Origin: Isoetes taiwanensis | Taxonomy: Eukaryota; Streptophyta; Lycopodiopsida; Isoetales; Isoetaceae | Reading direction: 5' to 3' | NCBI GenBank assembly: GCA_021234155.1 | Contig: JAJEKV010000071.1 | Location: 496,001 to 560,000, forward strand | Length of the DNA: 64,000 nt | Shown here: positions 33,716 through 44,386 of the stretch, piece after piece | Layout: the number at the start of each line of letters is the position of its first letter | Position numbering within the stretch: the stretch's first letter is position 1 | Position numbers and translations under genes: made by a program | The notes under the pieces: model-generated | What the model was told of the DNA's origin: nothing | What the model saw: the letters and a program-made list of their open reading frames with translations, nothing else | Databases searched by the model: none

Positions 33716-36700
33716 ATGGCCCCAAAACGCCCCCAGATGAGTGCTTGCTCATCACCACAGCCCAAGCAAGATGCCAGTGCTTCCGGCAGTGGAATTTTAC
33801 CTCCAAGGAGTTTACGTTTGGGTTCTGAGGTGATCCAAGCCAAAGACCTCCGTGAGAAACATGCAGAGGCCCACATACCCAACCTAGAGATGGTTATGAA
33901 CGAGGTATGGGGTGAAGCTCCAAAAAACAGACGAGGATTCAAGGAAGGGAGAATCCAGAACGCATGGAAAGATGATTTTTTTAAATATTATGAATTGGTT
34001 TATGGCAAGAAACAAAGTTACAAACCATTATATTTCAACCTATTTTGCCGAGCATTTGCTCTTCACTTGAAGGGGCGGCTTGTTGATTGGATGGACGTGG
34101 CTAGGACCGCCAAAGATCTTGCCAAAACCCTCGGTTCGAGACGCTGAAGGAGGACCCTACAACGGGTAAATCCTCAACTATCAAACAAGACATCGTATTG
34201 CTTGGCCAATATTAGAGCCACGGGTTATTCTAGATCGGATGTTGACACAATAAAGCGATTACTTAAGCATGGGTTGGAGGAGAAAACTAACCTATTGAAT
34301 GAAGTAGAAGCCTTTGGAAGAAAAAAGGAGGGATGCATTGAAGGTCATCAGCCGGATTGAGGGTAGAAAGGATATATGCTATCCAAGATCCGCAGCAGAG
34401 ATGCGCCGAAAAATAGATGAGACAAAACAGAATTTGACAAATTGTCCCGGATCCTGGCGAAATGTTATGTTCGGAGTGTTGAAGTACAAGTTGGAAGACT
34501 TGGTTATGAGTAGACATGATAAAGAACAACACTCTTCTAAGCTAGAAATTGGTTTGGGTGAAGCAACTAAAGACATTGAAAGGCATGAAATCTCAATTGA
34601 ACAAGCAAAGGAAAAACTTAATTGCATTGAATTGGTTCGGAAAGGCATTCCACAGATTTTGGATTTCATGGGGAGAGCAGGACCTATTGTTCTCAGACCC
34701 GAGGCCCTACCCTCAGAGGAGCTACTTCTATAGAGCAGTTCATCACATTCAGTTCATGTACTGTTGTGGCCAAGGCTTTGCAAAACCGGTTTGTTGTTTA
34801 CTAGCTCCATGCGAGATGCTTATTGCCTCTTACGCTTGTGTTATCCGTCCATGAAAGATGCAATTGCATAAAAGGTTGCATCCGGGGATGAGGGCATTCG
34901 AATTCAGCTTGGTTTCCTGTAGCGTGAAAGGTATGCATTGCTCTCAACTAATTTAAACTTATATTTCTCTTCATTCATATTTGTTATTGTAATCTGCATA
35001 GTTCTACATGTATGGCTTTCAGTGCATTGCTATTCCTTGTACATGTATAACTTTTAGTGTACATCCAGTAGCGAGGTATACATAGGCATATATTTGCTTG
35101 TTTATTGATGCTTTTATTTTTTGAGCTTGGACTGCAGTTGTATCAGTTGTACATGTCTCTAATGGAGTCTACATCTGCAAATAGATGTACATGCATTTAT
35201 CTTTAGAGTGCATCTGTAGATGGATTCATAAGTATGTGCATTTTTTACATATATGTGCTTTTTTTTTTGCATTGAGGAACATGTACATGTACATTTGGCT
35301 ATAGTTAAATGTAGTTACTTACATTTGGTACATTCTATGTACATGAAATGTACATGCTTGGCAGGATGTACCATATATTTCTCATTAGTTCTGTTTTCAT
35401 GTTCTTTTATGTCTATTGAAATTTAGATCATTTGTTTGTTTGCGGATGAGGTCGTTCCTATCCCGTAAGCGGCTTTAATGGTGATGATGTTCTTGAGCCA
35501 TCTCAGATCGACTCTCTTTACAGATTTTATTGAGCATAATAAGCGGATCAATCAGTAGACCCTCTACCTTCCAGCTCCGGATCACCAATGACATTTTCGC
35601 CACCGGTAATAGAACAATGCAATAAAGGTGCACCTTTCGAACATGGCAAAGTGAAGTTGAGGAAATTGAGAGGATGGCACTTGAGAAAGCTAAAGCAGTG
35701 CAGGTGCGAGCCTTCAATGACTCACGCAACAGAAAAATCTTTCATCACCAAGTGCTAAATTAGTAATTGGAGAAGCTAAGAAAGATTCAAATTTCCGTCT
35801 CAAAGATCATCCGGGTCCCGCCTCGACCCTGTTACGTAAGAAACTACAAAGGACACAGATCCAGATTTTAACCCGTGGAGATACGGGGAAGAGGAAGCTG
35901 AGTTGGTAGTTGAGTCCACTCCAAAGAGGAGGCAAAAAAGAATGCCGGTGATGGCACTCCAAAGGAAAAAAGCAGGCAAAATCTCCAAAGAACAAAAAAA
36001 AAATGTCCTCCTAAAAAAAAATCTCCGTGCAAAAAGTGCCACCACCACCTAGAAAGAGGTATGTCCAAGATGAACTAATTTTGTTAAACATCTCAGGTTA
36101 TGGTAATTAACCACATTTTTTTTTTGTACATAGGACACGATCACAGGCCGTGAAGGAAGCTGATCCTGATCCTTCTGAGTCGGAACCGGAAGAGGAAGAG
36201 GATCTACAAGCAAATATTGATGTGATAACAAATAAGGTGCAGCAGTCCTCAGAAGATGCTGAAACAGGTGATGAATTTACAAGGTGAGTAATATACAATT
36301 GATTACAATAGATATATTCTTTTGCTAATGCTGTTGTTTCCTTATGCAGTTTTAGTGAACCGACCGAAAAGGTTGGTTCCATTCACTCCTTATAGGATCG
36401 GTCCTCCTAAGCCCGCACCCTCTATCTTTCAAAGTGATGTTGACGAAGTTCTGTTTGGAAGTCGGACTTGACCTCTAAGATGGTAGATGTCTATGGGAGG
36501 TAGGCTAGCATTTCAACATATTTATGTTATTTCATTCCCTAAGTCACTCATCTTATGTATTAATATGTAATCTGGATTTGTGTGCAGGTACCTTTGTAGC
36601 AGTCTTCCATCTGATTGGAAACACAAGTTTTTTACGGTTCGACCGGACACCTTCCAGAATTTTGTGAATTCCCAAGAACAAGGGCAGATGCACGAACACT

Positions 36701-37468
36701 AACATAAAGGAAGGGCTGGATGGCATTTTGATTGCAAGATGCCAATACATATTTGTTCCAATTACTGCAAGGCCCAAATGTGGCATTGGCAATACTTGTG
36801 CTTGCCGGTCCAATGAAAAGCTCTTTTCCATCTATAGCTAGCCCAAGTATACGATCCTCTCTCCCGTCAAAGGCTATGTACCATGCTAAAGTGGTCCGTA
36901 AAGTATGAGTTTCTGTCGCTTTGTTTTTATGATTTGATTATTCTCATATTGCAATTTCTTATGCTTGATTTATTCTCACATTGCAATTTTGCGGGTTTCA
37001 TAAGCTTGTGATCAATAACATGATGCTCGGATCCAACAAATTTTAAACCATGGTAGGAAGAACTTTGATGCTCCCGTGTTCTCGTCCCAAAATGCCGTAA
37101 ACTAGTACCAAAGAACCCCTTGCATGTACATTGTGGCTTACATGCACAAATTCATAGATGCCGTGGGTTGCGGGGGATAGGTTCAATACGTTGTACGCTT
37201 TATACTGAATAATTTTATGAATTGTATGATACGCATATTTGCCGTATAAAACGTAAAAAATACGGGCAAAAAAATTCCGGGCGTCGGAAGATTTTTGACG
37301 CCGAAAACAACGTGAAAGCGACGCCGAAAAATTTTCCACGTCGCCAAACAAAAGAAAACCGCGTCACGCCGTAACGCAGAAAATCACAGACGTGGAACCT
37401 TCAGATCACAGACGCCGGAAGTTTTTCACAGACGAGATACTGAAAGAATTACGTCAGACGCTGAATTC

Positions 37469-37500
<32 letters not shown>

Positions 37501-39540
37501 TTTTTGAATTTTATGCGACGCCGAAAATAGCGGAAAGCGTCGAAAATTTTTTTGCGACGCACGCAGCATGGAAGGTTTCACGACGTTTTTTTTTTTCAGT
37601 TCGCGTCTGTGAAAAATTTTCAGACGCAGACGCTTTCCGCGAAGCTTTTTTTTTTCCCGGTTTATGGTTTTAATACGTTAAATACGTATTTTATTAAAAA
37701 ATACGTATTTTTTGACTTTATACGTCAGGAATTTTAATTTTGTACGTATAGAACCTATCCCTGCGTGGTTGATGCACAGCCAAGCTCCATTTTTGTAAGT
37801 AGAACATGTTATTTTCCTATTAGTTATTTGTTGGTATAGTCCTCTAATACTTGTGCACCATGCAGATGACACCCAGTTGGTTCACTGATGCCTATGCCAA
37901 GTCACGGAGGGATCATCTAATGGAGGCATTAATTGTAGAAGGCGAGATGAATATACAAGCAGTTGTTCCTACACCGGGTAGATAGTCCCTTTGACTTGTT
38001 TGTAAATTACATGTTTTGTATGAGCCATGTTCGAGCTTCTTTTGTACTCAATAAGTAATGAAAAAATTAATTTATTTGTCTCACTTACACTGTGCAAATA
38101 ACAATCGTGTAATTATCAATGTGTTTTCTCAATTGTGTGTCCGAAATGTAATTATAAATTGTGAATCTCAAGTGTTTTCTTCTTTATTGACAGTGAATCA
38201 TCTAATTCGGGGAGAAAGCTCGTTATCTTTGACTTAAATTCGTGTTGGGCAAGAGTGTGCACAAGAATGAAAATATTAACTCAAGATACCAAATGATCCG
38301 TAAAGATGAGCTTCAATTTAATATAGGAAATGTGTTTTTTACTCAAGCAGCCGGGGTTAGCATCACTGTTAGCATTTGTAAGAGAAGGGTTTGATGTTGC
38401 CATCCGGTCTTCACTCACTTCTAAAAATCTTCAACCAATTGTGGAACATATTTGTGATGCTTTTTCCATAAAGTCAAGTTTGTTTACAGCCAGAGAGCGT
38501 TGTTGGACTCTCATACACAAACACCCTCTTGAACCTCAAAAGGGGTTGTTTGTGAAACCATTAGTCTGTGGTATGGAAAGAGTACCCAGAGTACTATGGA
38601 CATACAGCCTCGATCGACGAATTTTAAAGATACAAATCCACTTTGAATCCTCGTGAGGAAGCTACATATGTCCTTTCTCTTGACAATCGATATTAGCTAG
38701 TGACAGATTGCTTGTTATGGAGCTCATTCCATGGCTTAATGGATTCAAAATGGCGAAGATGGTATAGTTTATGTGAAAGAGCATCCAATGACTAATGCAA
38801 AGCCAGATGGCATATCGAGCGGGTGGAACAGATTTTCTTTGGCAAACTATGGCAAAGAACTTGGGTGCTCACGCCTAAATTTAGTCAATATACTGAGCAA
38901 GGAATGGAGAAATCGCCATCATGTTATTGGCCTCTCGACCGCCCATTGTTGGTACAGACTTTGACCCGATGTACAAATTCAAATATTATGAATATATGTA
39001 TCAAAGTTTTTGTTCATTGCACTTGAGTACTCTATTCTTCTCGCTCTTTCTTATTGGTACAATTATGAGTGTGTATACATAATTAAGTGATCTTCATTTG
39101 CTTTGTAGATGAATGGACCAAAACACAAAAGACTATTAAGAAACTAAGAGATAGAGTTCTGCTGCACCCAGAGGTAATACAAACCAACACAAGCTGCAAG
39201 TACATAGGGTTGGGGACCGATTATCGCCTCTATACTGCTGTTCCTGAACTTTGGGAAAAGGTTGAGCAAATTGAAAATTATGAGGAACGAAAGCAACCAT
39301 GAAAGGTATATTGGCAAAGAAATCACTTGTTGCACAACCCTTGGGGAAGGCACGCGGTCCCGAAGATGCAAAGCTATGTAGGATGGAAAGGTTTGCCGCT
39401 GGCACGTGCTATACAAAACCGCATGGACTATCGCTTTAGAGGATATCTCTTCACCTCTCCTACGGCTGGAAGACATGATGCAATAGTCATAAGATATCAG
39501 GCTCCTACTGACATTTTGAAGCTTGGTCATGAATTATGAG
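33716..39540 (+). CDS. Inner companion gene: coiled coil + HAD (FCP1-like), degraded
   Basis: Counterpart of the outer gene at 47,006-44,387. It starts MAPKRPQMSACSSPQPKQDA, then a conserved N-terminal segment (YELVYGKKQSYKPLYFNLFC ... RLVDWMDVARTA; compare AYAFAWEN...INWASFG in the outer copy). A coiled coil follows at about 34,314-34,660 (KDIERHEISIEQAKEKLN), then a Cys-rich patch near 34,750-34,850 that may be a decayed RING, and charged linker exons at about 35,640-36,290 (SESEPEEEEDLQANID). The HAD domain lies at about 38,200-38,700: KLVIFDLN (Asp at 38,231), FVREGFDVAIRSSLTSKNLQ and GLFVKPL. Further coding-like segments run from 39,087 to 39,539 (LLHPEVIQTNTSCKYIGLGT; RFRGYLFTSPTAG). 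Introns and frame breaks separate these; a foldback element sits inside at 37.2 kb. The role in transposition is unknown. Confidence 0.6.
34950..35395. repeat. TGTACAT-rich intronic stretch
   Basis: Many TGTACAT/ATGTACA words (for example GAACATGTACATGTACATTTGG) in a probable intron of the inner companion gene. Similar clusters lie at about 39,728-39,792, 41,785-42,065 and 43,153-43,215, all within the inner element. Confidence 0.6.
37174..37761. mobile_element. Small foldback/MITE-like element inside the companion gene
   Basis: 588 bp. The left end GGGATAGGTTCAATACGT and right end (reverse complement) GGGATAGGTTCTATACGT form imperfect TIRs. TGCG flanks both sides, with one extra G on the left. 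The interior is packed with GACGCCGAAAAT / GCGTC words in both orientations and centres on a run of about 30 A followed by about 10 T between TTC and GAA, so the whole element could fold back. It has no coding capacity. The superfamily is not identified; the TGACG-rich layout recalls the subterminal arrays of the CACTA-like element at 4.7-9.0 kb. Confidence 0.65.
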
Positions 39541-39969
39541 CCATGCTCATTTTTGGGTGTGTTATATTTATGTCCACAATATAAATATATCAACCATTTG
39601 TACATGAAAACCTGTCCATTTCTTATCTTTGCCATGACTGAAACCATTTTAGTGTTTATGCAATTCAACTTTCTTGTGTTCAATTCTAATCAACTTACAC
39701 TTAACAAATTTTTATAAGATTTCTGGAATGTACAACAGATGTACATAAGATGTACATCTGTTGTACATCTTATGTACATTGATGTACATAATGCACTTCT
39801 GAAGTAGTCCAGTTCTTCAGTTCTTATAACAAAGTATTACAATATTTCAGGAAAGTACTACAGATCTGACTTAGTCCATGTCATCTACAATTGCTGGAAG
39901 TTGTGATAACAATGTCTCATGGACTTCATCCGGCAAGTGAAATGTCAGGCTTGCCCCTTCAAATTTTGT

Positions 39970-42900
39970 TTTTACTTTCTTGAATGGGATTCAAACCCAA
40001 TCACGCATTCTCCCAGGTACCAAAACATTCTTAGTAGGAAGCAATTTATACTTATTGTGGCAGCCTGGGATTAGTTCATAATATTGTCCTTCAATGACAC
40101 TAGTGCCAGCAGAGTATTCATTTCCATAGTCATCAATTGAATCTTCTTCCAATGCATGCTTTTCCCTGGTGCACATGAGAACATAGTATGAAACACCTTC
40201 CACATTGTCCGTCGCAAAAAAGACACAAATACATCTCAAAACAAAACAAGGTCATCTAAACCAGCCTCGCCCCTCTGCATACAAAAAACTTCCACATCAT
40301 TTTTAGCTTCAACACGAGAGGCAATATGATCTGTGGGCTCCAAACTTTTTAGAGACCATTCTCCACAATGTTTAATGTTCTCACAATTCAACCAATTGAA
40401 GTTCATGCAAGCATCACAAAAGCACGAGAGTGGTCTGCATAGCAACTTTGTTGGATCTCGGCTGGTTTATAGTTGACACGAATGTATCTGGCCGAAAGTA
40501 CCGTGTAAAGTCTTGCAATTGAATGCTTGTCGCCCGATCACATCTGCTTTTTCCAACCTCCCAAAACACCCTTTCACAATCCGATTCCTTGGCCCTTAAA
40601 ACCGCACAAGCCAAGCCGCAAGACACCGGGCATGCCATTTTGTTTTCTCTCGCCGCTCTCAAGCCACAACTTTGCTATACCAGCCTCGCCATCATGTGTG
40701 CCTTTCCCATGGCCAGATCCAAAGAAATTCCATATCACTTTCGAATTTTATTTTCAACATGGTATCTACAGATTCCATACCATGCACGCAAGCAGATTTG
40801 AATTGAGATGCACAACCATCCGACCACACATAATGAAGGTTTATGTGTCCACCTCCATTATTCTTAAGCCACCCCAAATGTAATTTAAAACCATGTTGCA
40901 CAAAATGAGTGTCATGCTTCCCATCCATCCTAAACATAGAAATGCACTTTTTTTTAAGCTTACCTTCTATTTTCATCATTGAAATATGGACCAAAATACT
41001 AATTTGATCAGATTCCAATGCTCGGATTGCACTTCGTCCCTCGGTTTCAATGTGTAGTTCTCTCAGAAAGTCAACAAATGCATAAACACACTATTATCCC
41101 GAGTTTCAACACATCTTTTAAACTGCTTGCTCGCCAAGATTGGCCGTAAAGTTATGATCTCAGAAACTTAGCAAGCTGATTTTTCATGTTCTTTAACAAA
41201 ACAGATGCTTTGTCATTCCGATCAACTAATCTAAGCCTTCGATGTACCTTTTTTGATGGCTCATTGACATATGCATATACTTGCCACCCACATTCTCAAT
41301 TCCATCTTCCTCGCTTTGGACAGATGTCTAATTTCTTCACTCCACATTCATCACATTCGCCTTTGATGCATTTTAGTTTATGCCATTCATCCGTCACATA
41401 TTTCTCGCAAAACCTGTTGACCTCCACAAGATACTAACATTATCAAAAGTTTTTGTTTGCTTGACATACTCCATTGTTTTGCCGATGCACGCACACTACA
41501 TGCCGCAAGTGCAATTAACATGTAGGGATCTCCTCATATCATTGAAGGCCTTTCAGACAGATCTGCTTGCTCATGTTTGACACAACAACATGTGTTTCTC
41601 TCCTTCAATTTCCTTATGCAATCAGGTTTCGTGATACTGAACCCGTCGGGCGAATTTTGGTATCGATTCCGATATACAAACCGTTGATAAAGCTCGCATC
41701 GCAATAACAAAAGCATTAAAGACCATGTTAGCAAAATGATGTCGGCAACCGATGCCAAAAGAGTATTGAACTATACTATTGTACAATTAATGTATGTTCT
41801 ATGTACATAAAATGTCCATCCAACAGTTCCCATCGACCATATCGCACATCTAATGTACATCTAATGTACAAAGAAGATCTAATGTACAATAAACAGCCCA
41901 ATCAACATCCAATGTACATCCAATGTACATCTAATTAATGTTCCAATATTAGTACATCACATTAATGTTACAATATTAGTACAACTAATGTACATATGTC
42001 GATTTGTTTGGCTTCATTACCGAAAGTACGTAATGATGTAATTTTGATATTCAAGTACATGTAAATGCAAATGCATGGACATGTAACTGTAATGGATGTA
42101 GATCTAAAACGCACCTAATAGCACATCAATCGCAAGATTTCTGCTACTATGTAAACAATGTAAAATGCAATACATTTCATGAGAACCATGTGTATTCATT
42201 AACAGTCACTTAATGTAACTAGAATGTACGTAATAAAGTCATGAAAGAATTTTGGAAGAAAACATAAACTCCAAGACTGAATTGATTCAATTACAAGAGC
42301 AAACCCGTGAGATATCAAGGTATTGTATTGCTTGTGTTCTCCTCTTCATGACATCTCTAACCTTTGGTGAAACTTTGGTATTGTCAAGCCAAAATTCACT
42401 TTAACCTCGACATTTGATTGAATCATCGATTCTATTTGATCTTGGCATCCTTCCCGCCAAAGCCCATACATTTGCTCCACTTAATGACATTATCTTCCTT
42501 CTTGCCGCAGCTTTGGATAAATTTCTTGGCAGTATCTTTAGCAATTTTGAAGAAACATTCTTGTTTATATCTCCTTTTTTCCAACAATCATTGATAATGT
42601 TGAATGTTTTGCAGCCAATTTATCTTTGCTATTAGCGTATTTTTACTTCTTGAAGTCCATCTTTCAAGTTTCGATCATTGATTTCATAACAATAACTTCG
42701 AAGGATTTCCAATTATGTGTTCGAAAACGAAAAAAGCCTCGCATCTTGCAACAAACGATCACAAAAACTAATCTTTGATCTCGACGAAGCATTTGCCAAA
42801 GAATCGAGGATGCAATCCACCGAATTGCCAACACGCTTCTTTATTTGTTTTGTGGCATAACACCGCCAATGTCGGCATACTTGCGCTTAGAACCATCACT

Positions 42901-43050
42901 TCCATTGGAATTCTCACCCTCCATGAACAGATTGAAATTGATTTGTATTTTTGTAGATTCAATTGGCATGTGTTTGCTTCTCGAATTCCTTCGTGTTCGC
43001 CTCCGTGAAAGGGGGGGAATTTCGGAAAGGAGGGACGGATCCATTCAATT
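39970..43050 (-). pseudogene. Inner transposase gene, degraded (minus strand)
   Basis: Every landmark of the outer transposase recurs in the same order. A charged N-terminal segment lies at about 43,044-42,841. KPDCIRKLKERNTCCC lies at about 41,640-41,580 (outer: KPSYIRRL..ERETCCC). The zinc motif DEWHKLKCIKGECDECGVKK and LDICPKRG lie at about 41,400-41,310 (outer: EWHKHACLMQTCTKCGLKR). DQISILVHIS, VWSDGCASQFK (about 40,820) and HGKGTHDGEAGIAK (about 40,700) follow, then RPLSCFCDACMNFNW (about 40,435) and finally the C-terminal domain (39,991-40,239; YYVLMCTREKHALEED, VIEGQYYELI). Several frame changes and stops separate these, so it is a pseudogene. The shared pairs prove that inner and outer elements are one family. 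Confidence 0.75.
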
Positions 43051-43495
43051 TGGTTCTAAGTGGTTCTGGTTAACCAAGAATTTCTGGGGAATGTCGTGGA
43101 TGATCTTGCAATCATTGCATATCCGACACAAAAACGACAAACCATAGTATCTTGATGTACATCTAAAATGTACCCCAAAAAAGCACAAATTCGTCCTTCA
43201 ATTCAGTACGATGTACGTACACCCTTTCATGCTTTTACCCATTTGTGATCTCTTGTCTACCCACCTAAGAAAATAGAGCCAAAATGTCTTGGTAAAGGAA
43301 TTCACCCTCACGCAAAAAACTCTTATTTTGAATGACAAATAAGCCCCAAAACAGGGACTCGACTCGCTATCCGAGAAAACTGGGAGAAAGCTTGATGCAC
43401 AAGAATGCACAAAAAAATCAATTAAGGACAGCTGGCCTGGGTGCTCCTTTTTGTGTAAAATAACAGGGTTCCGAAAATAAGTGGGAATGGAATGA

Positions 43496-43520
43496 GTCCC
43501 ACTTTAATTAAATACGACTT
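43496..43520 (-). repeat. Right TIR of the inner transposon
   Basis: Exact reverse complement of 28,713-28,737, followed by the TGAA duplication. Confidence 0.95.
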
Positions 43521-43524
43521 TGAA

Positions 43525-43857
43525 GAAGAGGATGATGAGGAAGACTATGACATAGCTAGTTCTATGGTAGAGGTTGGAGATAATTTTGCTGTCAATGCAG
43601 AGGAAGGTAATGAAGAGGGGGTTGATTTTTATGTATTGAAGTGCACAGAAGCAAATAACACTTTGCTTGAGGATTATGTGGATGGATGGGGAAATGTATT
43701 TAGAGTTGAATCTGTTATTGTCTCAGGATATTACTATAAACGGGTGGGTAGTCTCAAATTTGAGCTACTGGATGGCCAGCCTGTGGCTAGTGTGTATAGC
43801 CACCTTGTAAGATTAGCTAACTTTGAAATGATTGCAGATGAAGATAAGATAAGATGA
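43525..43857 (+). CDS. Outer transposase gene, C-terminal part after the inner insertion
   Basis: The frame continues from codons before 28,713: an acidic linker (EEEDDEEDYDIASS) and then a domain reading VDFYVLKCTEANNTLLEDYV, GWGNVFRVESVIVSGYYYKR and KFELL, ending with TGA at 43,855-43,857. It aligns with the inner copy's C-terminal segment YYVLMCTREKHALEED...YGNEYSAGTSVIEGQYYELI. The domain is not one I can name; it is compact, with a strong G-(Y/Q)-YY motif. The apparent ATG at 43,492 lies in the inner TIR and is not the native start. Confidence 0.8.
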   Translation, partial: EEDDEEDYDIASSMVEVGDNFAVNAEEGNEEGVDFYVLKCTEANNTLLEDYVDGWGNVFRVESVIVSGYYYKRVGSLKFELLDGQPVASVYSHLVRLANFEMIADEDKIR

Positions 43858-44386
43858 ATTTTTACGTCCACGGGAACCCAACAGGTTATGGGACGGCACA
43901 TGCAAGGGCAACAGCCCATCTAAAACCTGGGGACTAGGCCCCATCACCAAACACAATAACTAAATATTAAAAGGCTACCAAGAGAATTGTATATTGTATA
44001 CTATAGCTGAAGACACTTGCCAACAGATTATATGTAGCCTCCCAAACTCAGCTTAAATTCATTATTCATTTGGTATTCAGTCAAATACTGTTCATATGGT
44101 ATTGACTCAATTACTATTCATAGTTTGACTATTAAAGCAAAAGCATTCACACAATTACATCAATGCACTTGTAACTTGATATTCATGTATTTATGTTCCT
44201 GAATTACATCAAAATTATGGCATATCTGCCTGTATAACATGTAGAAAATTGTGGCATGTCTGCCCGAGTTACATATAAGTCTTCAATATTTCAATATATA
44301 ACCTGTACTATTCAATATTAGTCTTCAATATATAACCTGCATGAATCTAGTCTGTATCAACTTAACCTGAATCAACTTAACATATG

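Larger units (their letters stand above)
28713..43520 (-). mobile_element. Inner TIR DNA transposon of the same family, 14.8 kb, inserted in the outer transposase
   Basis: Perfect 25-bp TIRs start AAGTCGTATTTAATTAAAGT (28,713-28,737 and 43,496-43,520), flanked by TGAA duplications. Relative to the outer copy it is inverted: its transposase runs on the minus strand (about 43,050-39,970) and its companion gene on the plus strand (33,716-39,540), again convergent. The extra length comes from a 4.6-kb left arm (28.7-33.4 kb) with host-like gene fragments, a 1.14-kb tandem duplication and palindromic minisatellites, plus a nested foldback element at 37.2 kb. GGGACTCA words recur just inside both ends. 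Transposase and companion frames are degraded, so it is probably non-autonomous now. Confidence 0.9.

Noticed and set aside
43492-43524. ATG at 43,492 as the native start of the downstream frame
   Set aside because: It lies within the inner transposon's right end; the frame before the insertion continues from 28,712.
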